DNA from: Candidatus Multivorans thiocomprendens
GTDB lineage: Bacteria > Acidobacteriota > Thermoanaerobaculia > Multivoradales > Multivoraceae
Length of the DNA stretch: 43,895 nucleotides
Direction: 5' to 3'
Assembly: GCA_027493375.1 (NCBI GenBank)
Contig: JAPVWO010000059.1
Span: forward strand, 70,507 to 114,401
This document shows, piece after piece, positions 16,498 to 25,334 of this stretch; positions within the stretch are counted from its first letter, which is position 1, and every line of letters begins with the position of its first letter. A program made the position numbers and the translations under genes. Under the pieces are notes generated by a model, which did no database searches, was not told the origin of the DNA, and worked only from the letters and a program-made list of their open reading frames with translations.

Positions 16498-17418
16498 CTA
16501 GGCGTGATCGAGGAGGTGGAGCATGAGGGCCTTCTGGGTGTGCAACCGGTTCTCGGCCTGGTCGAAGACGCGGCTTTGGGGACCATCGACGACCGAGGCG
16601 GTGACTTCTTCTCCACGGTGGCAGGGCAGGCAGTGGAGGTAGATCGCATCGCCTTTCGCTCTCGACATCAGGTCGTCGCCGACGGTGTAGCCCTCGAAGT
16701 CGGCGAGGCGCTGTTCCTGTTCCTTCTCCTGGCCCATCGAGGTCCAGACGTCGCTGTAGACGGCGTCCGCGCTGGTGGCGGCGGCATGCGGGTCGGCGCC
16801 GGCTTCGATCCCGGCGCCGGTGCCGGAGGCGAGCCCGCGCGCCAGGTCGAGGTACCTGTCGGCGACCTCGTAGCCGGGGGGCGAGGCGATGGAGAAGTCG
16901 ACGCCCGCGCGGGCGCAGGCGATCATCAGCGAATGGGCGACGTTGTTGCCGTCGCCGATGTAGGCGATCCGGCGGCCACGCAGTTCGCCGAACTCCTGGT
17001 GGACGGTCATCAGGTCGGCGAGCGCCTGGCAGGGGTGCAGCTCATCGGTCAGCCCGTTGATCACGGGCACCGTGGCGTGCCTGGCCATCTCCACGACCGT
17101 GCCGTGCTCGAAGGTGCGCAGCATGAGCAGGTCCACGTAGCGTGACAGGACGCGGGCGGTGTCGGCGATCGTCTCCCCGCGGCCGATCTGGAGGTCCCGG
17201 GTCGAGAGGGAGACCGCCTGACCTCCGAGCTGCCCCATGCCGACCTCGAAGCTGACCCGGGTTCGCGTGGACGACTTCTCGAAGTAGAGGCCGATGGACT
17301 TGCCGTGGAGCGTGCTTCGGTGCGCCTCGGGCCTGGCCTGGAGCTCCAGCGCCAGTTCGAGGAGCGACTCGAGTTGACCGTCCTCCAGGTCGGCGATCGA
17401 GATCAGGTGTTGAGGCAT
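16498..17418 (-). CDS. argF: Ornithine carbamoyltransferase
   Basis: A 306-residue enzyme of arginine synthesis making citrulline from ornithine and carbamoyl phosphate. The carbamoyl-phosphate loop is SSTRTRVSFE (STRTR at 50-54), HPCQALADL is at 128-136, and the ornithine-side motif is HCLPCHRGEEV. ATG 17418 has GGAGGA nine bases upstream; the frame is open for 60 more codons but those codons run through the tandem repeats and do not match the family. No other arg genes are in view. Confidence 0.95.
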   Translation of the reverse strand: MPQHLISIADLEDGQLESLLELALELQARPEAHRSTLHGKSIGLYFEKSSTRTRVSFEVGMGQLGGQAVSLSTRDLQIGRGETIADTARVLSRYVDLLMLRTFEHGTVVEMARHATVPVINGLTDELHPCQALADLMTVHQEFGELRGRRIAYIGDGNNVAHSLMIACARAGVDFSIASPPGYEVADRYLDLARGLASGTGAGIEAGADPHAAATSADAVYSDVWTSMGQEKEQEQRLADFEGYTVGDDLMSRAKGDAIYLHCLPCHRGEEVTASVVDGPQSRVFDQAENRLHTQKALMLHLLDHA

Positions 17419-17475
17419 GTGAGACTTTCCTCCGTTGGGCCGGAGCTGGTGGGGCGGGCTACACTGCGCGTCCCT

Positions 17476-17520
17476 TGACTCTCGCGGTGACTCCGCGGTG
17501 ACCCCGCGATGACTCCGCGA
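17476..17520. repeat. Four tandem 11-bp repeats before argF
   Basis: Four consecutive units, TGACTCTCGCGG (12 nt), TGACTCCGCGG, TGACCCCGCGA and TGACTCCGCGA, spaced about one helical turn apart. They lie 58 nt upstream of the argF start, in the gap shared with the divergent rdgB, next to an AT-rich patch (AATAATA, 17525-17531) that reads TATTAT on the argF strand. Iterated sites on one DNA face suggest cooperative binding of a regulator; slippage-derived sequence without function is the alternative. Confidence 0.6.
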
Positions 17521-17578
17521 TGCGAATAATACACCACCCTGACGCACGATTATCCACCAGTCGTCCAGGCGCCGGCGG

Positions 17579-18148
17579 GTGAGCGGCGGAGCTGCCAATC
17601 AGCGACCGTGGGTGTTGGTGACCGGCAACGCGAACAAGCGGCGCGAGGCGGAGCGGATCGTCGGCCACCGGCTGGAGACGGCGTCGATCGACTTGCCCGA
17701 GATTCAGTCGGGAGATCTGATCGAGGTGCTGCGGTTCAAGGCCGAGGAGGCCTGGAAGCGGATCAGGCGGCCGGTCGTGGTCGAGGAGACCGGGCTGGAG
17801 CTTTCCTGCATGAACGGCTTCCCGGGACCCCTGGTCAAGTGGATGCTCGAGGCGGTGGGCGACGAGGGCATCGCGAGGGTGGCGATCCAGGCCGGGGATC
17901 CGCGCGTCGTCGCTCGCTGCGCGATCATGTTGCGTGACGGTGGCGGCCGGATGATCGCCCAGGGAGAAACCGCGGGCAGGCTGGTGCTGCCTCCGCGTGG
18001 CGAGCATGGCTTCGGCTGGGATCCGGTGTTCGAGCCGGATGGTCTGGACGAGACCTACGCTGAACTGGGCGACGACGTGAAGGACCGGATCGGGCACCGA
18101 GGCCGCGCCTGGCGCCGGTTCCTTCGGGGGCTTCAGCCAGCGGCCTGA
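17579..18148 (+). CDS. rdgB: Non-canonical purine NTP pyrophosphatase, ITPA-like
   Basis: A 189-residue Ham1/RdgB-family enzyme that hydrolyses ITP, dITP and XTP to monophosphates, keeping deaminated purines out of nucleic acids. TGNANKRREAERI gives the N-terminal nucleotide motif, VVEETGLELSCMNGFPGP the central metal/substrate loop, and GFGWDPVFEPDG plus HRGRAWRRF the C-terminal part. The run GFPGPLVKWMLEAVGDEGI resembles the archaeal/eukaryotic ITPA branch rather than typical bacterial RdgB. The start is a GTG; later in-frame GTG codons before the TGNANK motif are possible. The 3' end overlaps coaE by 16 nt, tail to tail. Confidence 0.88.
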   Translation: MSGGAANQRPWVLVTGNANKRREAERIVGHRLETASIDLPEIQSGDLIEVLRFKAEEAWKRIRRPVVVEETGLELSCMNGFPGPLVKWMLEAVGDEGIARVAIQAGDPRVVARCAIMLRDGGGRMIAQGETAGRLVLPPRGEHGFGWDPVFEPDGLDETYAELGDDVKDRIGHRGRAWRRFLRGLQPAA

Positions 18149-18747
18149 GTGCCGGCTCGCTCGCGGAGGCCGGCCAGCACCGCGCGGACCCGGGCGCGAA
18201 GCTCCTCGAGGCTTCCGGTGTTCTCGATCACGAAGTCCGCCGCCGCGCGGCGGTCCTCCGACCGGGCCTGCGCCTCCATCCGTGCGGCCGCCTGGTCGCG
18301 GTCGAGGCCGCGCTCGACGGCGCGGTCGAGGCGCAAATCGGCCGGCGCCTCGACGGTGACCACGGCGTCGTAGCGCCCGCGACCGCCGGTCTCGGCCAGC
18401 AGGGGCACTTCGAAGACGACGACGGCGCCTTCGCCGGCCGACTCGAGGATCTCGACGTAGCGCTGGCCAACGAGGGGATGGATGGCCTGCTCCAGGCACT
18501 TGCGACTGGCGGGATCGGCGAAGACCGCGGGTCCGAGCGCTTCCTTGTCGACCGATCCGTCCGCTTTCAGCATCTCCGGGCCGAACAGATCCGCGACTGC
18601 CCGGGCGCCGGGCTGGCCCGGGCGGTACAGGTCGGCGACGAGGGCGTCCGCGTCCGTGACGACGCAGCCCAGCTCGGCCAGCATCGCGCCCACCGTGGAC
18701 TTGCCGCTCGCTATGCCTCCGGTGAGGCCCACCCGTAGAGCTGCCAT
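18133..18747 (-). CDS. coaE: Dephospho-CoA kinase
   Basis: A 204-residue P-loop kinase catalysing the last step of CoA synthesis. Walker A is GLTGGIASGKST (8-19), then GCVVTDADALVADLY with the acidic substrate site, and FEVPLLAETGG in the core. I start it at ATG 18747 (MAALRVGLTGG), the family-like N-terminus; an in-frame start at 18804 adds 19 residues. It is divergent from the ribosomal operon and overlaps rdgB at its 3' end. Confidence 0.92.
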   Translation of the reverse strand: MAALRVGLTGGIASGKSTVGAMLAELGCVVTDADALVADLYRPGQPGARAVADLFGPEMLKADGSVDKEALGPAVFADPASRKCLEQAIHPLVGQRYVEILESAGEGAVVVFEVPLLAETGGRGRYDAVVTVEAPADLRLDRAVERGLDRDQAAARMEAQARSEDRRAAADFVIENTGSLEELRARVRAVLAGLRERAGTQAAG

Positions 18748-18797
18748 GAGGTGTGTGAGGATACGCGGAGGCGCCGGTTGACGGACCGGCGTTCGTC

Positions 18798-18826
18798 TTG
18801 ACAAGGCCCGTCGCGGACTCTACGAT
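18798..18826 (+). promoter_or_regulatory. Sigma70-type promoter of the rplM operon
   Basis: TTGACA (18798-18803), a 17-bp spacer and TACGAT (18821-18826), the best promoter match in the window. It precedes rplM by 117 nt. The leader contains a TAGGAG-ATG start (18862) of a frame that runs into rplM out of frame; this may be fortuitous. Confidence 0.65.
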
Positions 18827-18943
18827 CCCCGTTCCTCTGCGCAGGGGGGTCTGGTAGGAGTATGCCCGCTCCCGCCGTCAGCCCGTGCGCAAGGGAGCGC
18901 CGGCATCCGGAAAGCAAGGGCTGGCCGGCGAGGGTACGAACGA

Positions 18944-19423
18944 ATGACAGCAATCACCAAGGCGAGGACGCCCAACCGCACCTACAGCCCCAAGGCGGGG
19001 GAGGTGGAGCGACGTTGGTACGTGGTCGACGCGGCGGGCGTTCCTCTGGGACGTCTGGCGACGCGTCTGGCGCGCGTCCTCACCGGCAAGGACAAGCCGA
19101 CGTATGCGCGCCACGTCGATGTCGGCGACTTCGCCGTGGTCGTGAACGCCGAGAAGGCGGTCCTGACGGGCGGCAAGGACGACAAGAAGATCTACTACCG
19201 GCACAGCGGGCAGCCGGGAAAGCTCAAGGCTGAGACGGCCGGACGTCTGCGTCGTCGCCGGCCGACCCGGCCGGTCGAGCTGGCGGTCAGGGGAATGCTC
19301 CCCAAGAACCGCCTGGGCCGTCGCCAGTTGCGGAAGCTCAAGGTCTACGCCGGCGGCGAGCATCCGCACCAGGCGCAGCAGCCGGAGACGATGACGATCA
19401 CTGCAGAAGGGAGCGCGAGTTGA
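18944..19423 (+). CDS. rplM: 50S ribosomal protein L13
   Basis: A 159-residue L13. [20 protein letters not shown] begins the conserved core, followed by [32 protein letters not shown] and [19 protein letters not shown]. Slightly longer than the usual 142-150 because of short extensions at both ends. First gene of the translation operon, overlapping rpsI by TTGA. Confidence 0.97.
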   Translation: MTAITKARTPNRTYSPKAGEVERRWYVVDAAGVPLGRLATRLARVLTGKDKPTYARHVDVGDFAVVVNAEKAVLTGGKDDKKIYYRHSGQPGKLKAETAGRLRRRRPTRPVELAVRGMLPKNRLGRRQLRKLKVYAGGEHPHQAQQPETMTITAEGSAS

Positions 19424-19809
19424 CGGAGACGAGCTACGGAACGGGCCGTCGAAAGACGGCCGCCGCGCGGGTCTTCCTGCGCGAAGGCACCGGCGAGATG
19501 ACCGTCAACGGCGTGGGGATGGACGACTACTTCGGCAGCGAAGTGCTGAAGATGATCATCCGCCAGCCGCTGCAGGTCGTCGAGAAGGAAGGCGAGCTCG
19601 ACATGTGGGCCACCGTCCGCGGAGGCGGAAGCTCCGGCCAGGCCGGCGCGATCCGTCACGGTCTGTCGCGGGCGCTGGTGGGGTTTGAACCGACGTTCCG
19701 CGAATCGCTCAAGACGGCCGGGTTCATGACCCGCGACCCGCGGCGCAAGGAACGCAAGAAGTACGGCCAGAAGGGTGCGCGTGCGCGCTTCCAGTTCAGC
19801 AAGCGGTAG
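19420..19809 (+). CDS. rpsI: 30S ribosomal protein S9
   Basis: A 129-residue S9. [19 protein letters not shown] is the conserved N-terminus, [14 protein letters not shown] the middle, and the C-terminus [16 protein letters not shown] reaches the P-site tRNA in the ribosome. The start is TTG at 19420, overlapping the rplM stop by four bases, with GAAGGGAG just upstream. Confidence 0.97.
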   Translation: MTETSYGTGRRKTAAARVFLREGTGEMTVNGVGMDDYFGSEVLKMIIRQPLQVVEKEGELDMWATVRGGGSSGQAGAIRHGLSRALVGFEPTFRESLKTAGFMTRDPRRKERKKYGQKGARARFQFSKR

Positions 19810-19822
19810 CGGGGACAGGGTC

Positions 19823-20800
19823 TTGGCTCACGTCACGATGAAGGAGATGCTGGAGGCCGGTGTGCACTTCGGCCACCAGACGAGACGCTGGAATCCGAAG
19901 ATGCGGAGCTACATCTTCGGCCGTCGAAACGGCATCTACATCATCGATCTCCAGCAGACGCTGGAGCGCTTCCGCCAGGCGGCGGACTACGTCGAACACA
20001 TGGCGCGCATGGGTCGCCGGCTGCTCTTCGTGGGCACCAAGCGTCAGGCGCAGCAGGCGATCGAGGAAGAGGCGCGGCGCTGCGGGCAGTTCTACGTCAC
20101 GCATCGCTGGCTGGGCGGAACCCTCACCAACTTCGTGACCATCCGCGCGTCCGTCGAGCGCCTGCAGGAGACGGAGCGGAAACTGGCCGACGAGGACAGC
20201 CTGCTGACCAAGAAGGAGCTTCTCCGGCTCGAGCGCGAGCGGGACAAGATGGTCCGGAACCTCGAGGGGATCCGCGACATGGAGAGGCTGCCGGACGCCC
20301 TGTTCGTGGTCGATCCCCGGCGCGAGCACATCGCGATCGCCGAGGCGAACAAGCTGAACATCCCGGTCGTGGCCATCGTGGACACGAACTGCGACCCGGA
20401 ACTCGTGGACCATGTGATTCCGGGCAACGACGACGCGATCCGGACGATCCGGCTGTTCGCCGGCCGCATTGCCGACTCCTACATCGAGGGCGCCGCGGCC
20501 TGGGGCAAGGACCGTAACGGCGACGGAGTCGAAGCGGATACCGCCGGCGGCGCCGAAGTGGAATCGGAAGCGGGGGCCGTCAGCGTCGAGGAGGCTGAAC
20601 CCGTCGCGGCGGCGGAGACTGCCGCGGTGGCCGAAGCCGAACCGGCGGCCGAAGCCGAACCGGCGGCCGAACCTGAGGCGGCAGCCGAATCCGACGCGGT
20701 GGCGGAAGCCGCCGGCGAGGCGGCGGCCGAATCCGAGGCCGGGAACGGTGAACCGGCAGCCGAGGACGAGAACGCCGGCAGCGACGCCGAGGTCAACTGA
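19823..20800 (+). CDS. rpsB: 30S ribosomal protein S2 with long acidic tail
   Basis: A 325-residue S2. The start is TTG 19823 ([20 protein letters not shown] follows), 13 nt after rpsI. Core blocks [41 protein letters not shown] and [21 protein letters not shown] are intact. S2 usually ends near residue 230-260; here about 80 more residues follow, nearly all Ala, Glu, Pro and Val in imperfect EPAAEA/EAEPAA repeats. The tail is likely disordered and strongly acidic, and its repeats suggest growth by slippage. Confidence 0.96.
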   Translation: MAHVTMKEMLEAGVHFGHQTRRWNPKMRSYIFGRRNGIYIIDLQQTLERFRQAADYVEHMARMGRRLLFVGTKRQAQQAIEEEARRCGQFYVTHRWLGGTLTNFVTIRASVERLQETERKLADEDSLLTKKELLRLERERDKMVRNLEGIRDMERLPDALFVVDPRREHIAIAEANKLNIPVVAIVDTNCDPELVDHVIPGNDDAIRTIRLFAGRIADSYIEGAAAWGKDRNGDGVEADTAGGAEVESEAGAVSVEEAEPVAAAETAAVAEAEPAAEAEPAAEPEAAAESDAVAEAAGEAAAESEAGNGEPAAEDENAGSDAEVN

Positions 20801-20953
20801 TCGCGGCAGGTTTGATGGAACTGGCCGCCAAAGCGGATTCGGCCTGGCGGCCGGCACCTTTGTGGCCGCCTTCGGCGCGCGTTCACCGTGGGTCGGAAGA
20901 CCACGGCAACGGAACCGCGCACCGGCGGTTCCGGTTTACAGGGAGCAGGAACA

Positions 20954-21598
20954 ATGAGTGCGACAGTGACGGCCGGCATGGTCAAGGAGCTCCGGGAGCG
21001 GACCGGCGCCGGCATGATGGATTGCAAGAAGGCGCTGGTGGAGACCGGCGGCGACCTGGAGGCGGCGATCGACGCCCTGCGGAAGAAGGGGCTGGCGTCG
21101 GCGGCCAAGAAAGCGGGCCGGGCAACGAGCGACGGCCTCGTGATCTCCTACATTCACGCGGGCGGCAAGATCGGCGTGCTGCTGGAGATCAACTGCGAGA
21201 CGGACTTCGTCGCGCGGACGGACGATTTCCAGCAGTTGGCCCACGACCTCTCGCTCCACGTGGCCGCGAGCCAGCCGCGGTTCATCGGCCGCGACGAGGT
21301 GACGGACGACGTCCTCGAGCGGGAGAAAAGGATTCACCGGGAACAGGCTCTGGAGTCCGGGAAGCCCGAGCAGATCGTCGAGCGGATCGTCGAGGGGCGG
21401 ATGTCAAAGTTCTTTGCCGAGAACTGCCTGCTCGAGCAGCCCTTCGTCAAGGACACTGGACGGACGGTCGAGGAAGTCCTGAAAGAGGCCATCGCCAAGC
21501 TGGGCGAGAACATGCGTATCTGCCGGTTCGCCAGGTTCCAGCTCGGCGGCGACTCGACCGTGGCGATCGCCTCCGCGCCGGCCGCCGATCCATCCTGA
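20954..21598 (+). CDS. tsf: Elongation factor Ts
   Basis: A 214-residue EF-Ts, the nucleotide exchange factor for EF-Tu. The N-terminal UBA-like part reads [19 protein letters not shown] and the EF-Tu-contacting motif is ETDFVART. It is of the shorter type (about 200 residues) with a reduced core compared with E. coli (283). ATG 20954 follows GGGAGCAGGA; a 153-nt gap separates it from rpsB, with no clear terminator. Confidence 0.96.
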   Translation: MSATVTAGMVKELRERTGAGMMDCKKALVETGGDLEAAIDALRKKGLASAAKKAGRATSDGLVISYIHAGGKIGVLLEINCETDFVARTDDFQQLAHDLSLHVAASQPRFIGRDEVTDDVLEREKRIHREQALESGKPEQIVERIVEGRMSKFFAENCLLEQPFVKDTGRTVEEVLKEAIAKLGENMRICRFARFQLGGDSTVAIASAPAADPS

Positions 21599-21605
21599 CG
21601 GTTCA

Positions 21606-22319
21606 ATGACCGAGCCGGCCTACCGCCGCATCCTCCTCAAACTGTCGGGCGAAGCCCTGATGGGCGACAAGCCCTTCGGCATGGACGAGACCGTGGTTCG
21701 CCGGATCGCCGGGCAGATCCGGGACGTGTTCGAGCTCGGGGTCGAGATCGGCATCGTTGTCGGCGGCGGCAACGTGATTCGCGGTCTGGCGGCAAGTCAT
21801 CGCGGCGTGGAGAGGGCGACCGGCGACTACATGGGCATGCTGGCGACGGTCATCAACAGCCTGGCGATGCAGGATGCGCTGGAGAAGATCGGCGTCGCGA
21901 CGCGGGTACAGACGGCGCTCGAGATGCGCAGCGTCGCCGAGCCGTTCATTCGCCGCCGCGCGATCCGTCACCTGGAGAAGGGGCGGGTCGTCATCTTCGG
22001 CGCTGGCACCGGCAATCCGTATCTGACGACCGACACGGCCGCGGCGCTGCGCGCGAACGAGATCCAGGCGGAGATCCTGCTCAAGGCGACCCAGGTGGAC
22101 GGCGTCTACAGTGCCGATCCCCGTCGCGATGCCGGAGCGGAGCGCCTGCCGGAGGTGAGGTACCAGGAGGTCCTGGAACGCAACCTCGGGATCATGGACG
22201 CCGCCGCGATCAGCCTTTGCCGGGAGAACGACCTGCCGATCGCCGTGTTCGACCTCGGGGTCCCGGGGAACATCCGCCGGGTCGTTCTCGGCGAGAAGGT
22301 CGGCTCGCTCGTCACCTGA
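21606..22319 (+). CDS. pyrH: UMP kinase
   Basis: A 237-residue hexameric UMP kinase of the amino-acid kinase fold, making [22 protein letters not shown] starts the protein, GGGNVIRG is the phosphate loop, and [17 protein letters not shown] and [14 protein letters not shown] are the UMP/ATP-site blocks. It starts 7 nt after tsf. Confidence 0.97.
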   Translation: MTEPAYRRILLKLSGEALMGDKPFGMDETVVRRIAGQIRDVFELGVEIGIVVGGGNVIRGLAASHRGVERATGDYMGMLATVINSLAMQDALEKIGVATRVQTALEMRSVAEPFIRRRAIRHLEKGRVVIFGAGTGNPYLTTDTAAALRANEIQAEILLKATQVDGVYSADPRRDAGAERLPEVRYQEVLERNLGIMDAAAISLCRENDLPIAVFDLGVPGNIRRVVLGEKVGSLVT

Positions 22320-22325
22320 CGTCGG

Positions 22326-22380
22326 CTGGGTGCGCGGGTGCTGACCCGCCGCCGCCGCAGGCGGCCAGGTATGCGCGCCG
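22326..22380. repeat. Two-hairpin dispersed repeat, copy 1
   Basis: Between pyrH and frr. It shares with 25638-25692 the order CTGGGTGCGCGGGT, GACCCGC, GCCGCCG, AGGCGGCCA, CGCGCCG. Two hairpins form: GCGGGT (22334-22339) with ACCCGC (22344-22349), and GCCGCC (22351-22356) with GGCGGC (22360-22365). Looks like a REP-type intergenic element. Its place inside an operon means it is transcribed as RNA. Confidence 0.55.
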
Positions 22381-22427
22381 CGGAGCGGCGACCTTTGTGG
22401 CTACAATCCGTCCGGGAGGCTGAGCGG

Positions 22428-22982
22428 ATGCAGGAGCTGTTCTTGGAGATGGAGCTCAAGATGAAGGATGGCGTCGACCATCTTCACGCCGAGCTCAAGA
22501 CGCTGCGTACCGGCCGTGCCTCCACGGCGATGCTCGACGGCGTGACGGTGGAGTACTACGGCACGCCGACGCCGCTGAACCAGCTCGCCAGCCTGTCGGT
22601 TGCCGACGCCACGTTGCTGGTCGCCCAGCCGTTCGACCCGACCCAGATCGCGGCGATCGAGCGCGCCATCCTGATCGCCGACCTGGGGCTCAACCCGTCC
22701 AACGACGGCAGGATCGTCCGCATCCCCGTGCCCCCGCTCACGGAGGAGCGGCGCCGCGAGATGGTGAAGCGCGCCCACGAGATCGCCGAGCGCTTCCGCA
22801 ACACGGTTCGCGGGGTCCGGCGGGAGGGCAACGACCGCCTGAAGCAGATGGAGAAGGCGAAGGAGATCTCCCAGGACGACGAACATCGGGGCGAAAGCGA
22901 GATGCAGAGGCTCCACGATCACTACATCGCCCAGGTGAACCAGGCGCTCGCGAACAAGGAGCAGGACATCCTTGAGGTCTGA
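22428..22982 (+). CDS. frr: Ribosome recycling factor
   Basis: A 184-residue RRF, which with EF-G splits post-termination ribosomes. The family length is about 185. LKTLRTGRASTAMLDGVTVEYYG is the first helix and hinge (quoted here in part), with PFDPTQIAAIERAI and the terminal helices QMEKAKEISQDDEH. ATG 22428 has GGGAGG nine bases upstream. A TACAAT (22402-22407) could be a -10 box for an internal promoter, but no -35 was found. Confidence 0.96.
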   Translation: MQELFLEMELKMKDGVDHLHAELKTLRTGRASTAMLDGVTVEYYGTPTPLNQLASLSVADATLLVAQPFDPTQIAAIERAILIADLGLNPSNDGRIVRIPVPPLTEERRREMVKRAHEIAERFRNTVRGVRREGNDRLKQMEKAKEISQDDEHRGESEMQRLHDHYIAQVNQALANKEQDILEV

Positions 22983-23035
22983 CGAGGCTCCGCCTCAGAC
23001 CGACGAGCGTGCCGGCTCGGCCGCCTCGGCTGTTC

Positions 23036-23192
23036 GGACCGAAGGGAAGGGGCCCAGCGGCCGTGCGCGCTCCTGGAGTTACAGGGAAGTCAGCGCTCGC
23101 TTCGGTCGCCTGCGCTGCGTCAAGCTGTCGGTCCCGGCCACGATCTCGGGACACGCTTGCCTCCAGCCCGCTGGTCCCCTTCCCTTCGGTCC
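23036..23192. repeat. 157-bp palindromic MITE-like element
   Basis: The frr-ispDF gap carries 25-nt inverted arms, 23036-23060 and 23168-23192, that differ at one position and begin with GGACCGAAGGGAAGGGG. Outside the arms the match resumes after a small gap (GCCTCGGC on the left, its complement on the right). The 107-nt interior is less symmetrical. Because of the symmetry both strands can encode RTEGKG...GPLPFGP peptides, which explains spurious open frames here. Likely a non-autonomous mobile element or a large RNA hairpin. Confidence 0.65.
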
Positions 23193-23225
23193 TGGCCGAG
23201 GCTGGACACCGTTGCACTACGGGAC

Positions 23226-24425
23226 TTGACCTGCTGCGCCATCGTTCCGGCCGCGGGCGGCGGCCGCCGGTTCGGCGGCGAGCAGCCAAAGCAGTTCGTT
23301 CCCGTCCTCGGCAGACCGCTGCTGGCGTGGACCGTCGAGCGGCTGCTGTCCCTGCCCGACCTCGACCGTGTCGTCGTCGCGGCGCCGCCGGGCCGTGCCG
23401 TGGAGACCATGGAGATGCTGCTGCGGGAGGTTCGGGTCTCGCGGGATGTGGGCCTCTCCACGGTCGAGGGCGGACGCCGCCGGCAGGACTCCGTGAGAGC
23501 CGCACTCGTGGCGGCGGAACTGGCCCCGACGGACTGGGTGGCGGTGCATGACGGCGCAAGGCCCTGTCTGGCCGCGGCGGACCTGGTGGGGGTGCTGCGG
23601 AGAGCCGCCGGCAGCGGCGGCGCGGGTGCGGTGCTCGGTCGCCCGGTGAGCGACACCCTGAAGACGACCGGGGACGGTCGCCTGTCCTCGACGGTCGACC
23701 GCTCCGGCCTGTTCCGGGCCGAGACGCCGCAGGTCTTTCGGGCCGGCGCGCTTAGGGAAGCACTGGACCGCGCGGAGCGGGAGAACCTGGAGGTCAGCGA
23801 CGAGAGCAGTCTGTTCGCGCCCGGTTCGGTGGCCGCGGTCGGCGCGTCGCAGCCGAATCCGAAGCTCACGGACGCCTCGGACCTGCCGGTGATCGAGGCC
23901 TTGCTTCGCAGGGAGCGCGGGGTCCCCAACGAGCTCGAGGCGGCCGTCGGCCATGGCTATGACGTCCACCCGCTGAGGGCCGGCCGCCCGTTGATACTGG
24001 GTGGGCAGCGCATACCCAACGAGACGGGCCTTGATGGCCACAGCGACGCCGATGTCGTGCTCCACGCCGTCGGCGACGCCCTGCTCGGTGCCGCCGGCCT
24101 GGGCGACCTCGGCGTCCACTTTCCGCCATCCGACGAGGCCTGGCGCGGCGCGGACAGCTCGGAACTGCTGCGCCGGATCGTCGCGATGGTCCTGGAGCGA
24201 GGCTTCGCGGTCCGGAACTGCGACGTGACGCTCATCGCCGAGCGTCCGTCGATGGCGCCGTACCGTTCGGCGATCGAAGAGCATGTCGCGGGGCTGCTTC
24301 GTATCGAGCCCGAACGGATGAACTTCAAGGCGACGACCCACGAGGGTCTCGGCCCGCTGGGCAGGGGCGAGGGCATGGCGGCCCACGCATCGGTGCTGAT
24401 CGAGCGCGCGCGAGCTGGCGTGTGA
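23226..24425 (+). CDS. ispDF: Bifunctional IspD-IspF (MEP pathway)
   Basis: A 399-residue fusion of two enzymes of the methylerythritol phosphate isoprenoid pathway. Residues about 1-225 are the MEP cytidylyltransferase: CAIVPAAGGGRRFGGEQPKQ and VHDGARPCL are the CTP and catalytic blocks. Residues about 235-399 are MEcPP synthase: GHGYDVHPL and GHSDADVVLHAVGDALLGA hold the metal-binding Asp/His, and NFKATTHEGLGPLGRGEG is near the end. The intermediate enzyme IspE is not in view. TTG 23226 fits the family start; no strong ribosome site, so the start is uncertain. Confidence 0.95.
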   Translation: MTCCAIVPAAGGGRRFGGEQPKQFVPVLGRPLLAWTVERLLSLPDLDRVVVAAPPGRAVETMEMLLREVRVSRDVGLSTVEGGRRRQDSVRAALVAAELAPTDWVAVHDGARPCLAAADLVGVLRRAAGSGGAGAVLGRPVSDTLKTTGDGRLSSTVDRSGLFRAETPQVFRAGALREALDRAERENLEVSDESSLFAPGSVAAVGASQPNPKLTDASDLPVIEALLRRERGVPNELEAAVGHGYDVHPLRAGRPLILGGQRIPNETGLDGHSDADVVLHAVGDALLGAAGLGDLGVHFPPSDEAWRGADSSELLRRIVAMVLERGFAVRNCDVTLIAERPSMAPYRSAIEEHVAGLLRIEPERMNFKATTHEGLGPLGRGEGMAAHASVLIERARAGV

Positions 24426-25204
24426 GCGGACGATCGGCCGTGCCTGAACATCGCGAGGACGGGCGATGGCGGCTGGGGTTCCAGCCGGTGCGGGAGATCC
24501 TGCGGAGCCAGCCGCATCGAGTCGCCGAAGTCCTCGTGTCACGGTCCGCCGGCGACCGCCGCCGGACGATCGAGGGGCTTTGCGAACGGCATCGCGTGCC
24601 GGTCCGGAGCGTCGCGGCCGGCGAACTCCGGGCGCGCCTCGTGGAGGCCGGCCAGGACCATGGGGCGGCGCGCGGCTTTGCGGCCCGTCTCGCGGACACG
24701 GAACGCGGCGATTCGGCGGCGGTCGCGATCGATTCCGAGCTCGTCGTCCTGGTCGAGGACGTTCAGGACCCGCGGAACCTGGGCGCCCTGCTTCGGGTCT
24801 GCGAGGGCGCGGGCGTCGGCAGGGTGCTGATCCGCGACCGTGGCGCGGCGCCGCTGTCCCCGGCGGCCGCCGGTGCCGCCGCGGGCGCGGTCGACTGGCT
24901 GCACGTCGAACGGATCACGAACAGCGCCCGCGAGATCGAGCGCCTCAAGCAGGTCGGCTTCTGGGTCTACGGGGCCGACGCGGCTGGTGAACCGCCATGG
25001 GCCGTGGACCTGAGCGGTCCGGTCGTCGTCTGCATCGGCGGCGAGGCGCGGGGGCTTCGCCGCCGCACGAAGAGTCTCTGCGACGGCCTTCTCGGCCTGC
25101 CGATGCGGGGCCGGATCGAATCCCTCAACCTGTCGACGGCGGCTGCCGCGCTTCTCTATGAGGCGGTGCGCCAGCGTCTTGTCAGCGCGGAGGGGCTATC
25201 GTAG
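24422..25204 (+). CDS. rlmB: TrmH/SpoU rRNA 2'-O-methyltransferase, RlmB-like
   Basis: A 260-residue SPOUT enzyme. A short substrate-binding N-terminal domain (about 15-85) precedes the knot domain: LVEDVQDPRNLGALLRVCEG (motif 1), VVCIGGEARGLR (motif 2, usually GxEGxG) and LPMRGRIESLNLSTAAAALLYE (motif 3, quoted in part). The closest role is 2'-O-methylation of 23S G2251, but related SPOUT enzymes modify other sites. GTG 24422 overlaps the ispDF stop as GTGA. Confidence 0.85.
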   Translation: MSGRSAVPEHREDGRWRLGFQPVREILRSQPHRVAEVLVSRSAGDRRRTIEGLCERHRVPVRSVAAGELRARLVEAGQDHGAARGFAARLADTERGDSAAVAIDSELVVLVEDVQDPRNLGALLRVCEGAGVGRVLIRDRGAAPLSPAAAGAAAGAVDWLHVERITNSAREIERLKQVGFWVYGADAAGEPPWAVDLSGPVVVCIGGEARGLRRRTKSLCDGLLGLPMRGRIESLNLSTAAAALLYEAVRQRLVSAEGLS

Positions 25205-25245
25205 ACTCCGGCGTCGCCGTGGCGCCAAGCGCCTCGCAAGCGAGG

Positions 25246-25321
25246 GCCGGCATAGCTCAGTTGGTAGAGCAACTGCCTTGTAAGCAGTAGGTCCTCGGTT
25301 CGAATCCGGGTGCCGGCTCCA
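25246..25321 (+). tRNA. tRNA-Thr (TGT)
   Basis: A full cloverleaf: acceptor GCCGGCA with TGCCGGC, anticodon stem ACTGC/GCAGT with loop CTTGTAA, anticodon TGT at 25279-25281, T-loop GGTTCGAATCC, and encoded CCA at 25319-25321. It reads ACA codons. First of three tRNAs, 41 nt after rlmB. Confidence 0.97.
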
Positions 25322-25334
25322 TGGGGAAGTTGCC

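Noticed and set aside
17476..17520. Possible CRISPR array
   Set aside because: The units are 11-12 nt, directly abutting, without spacers; no cas genes are near.
18862..19233. 123-codon frame with TAGGAG-ATG in the rplM leader
   Set aside because: It runs out of frame through rplM and has no conserved content; the ribosome-like site may be chance or leader structure.
22738..23559. 273-codon minus-strand frame over frr, the palindrome and ispDF
   Set aside because: It is opened by the palindromic element and by antisense reading of real genes.
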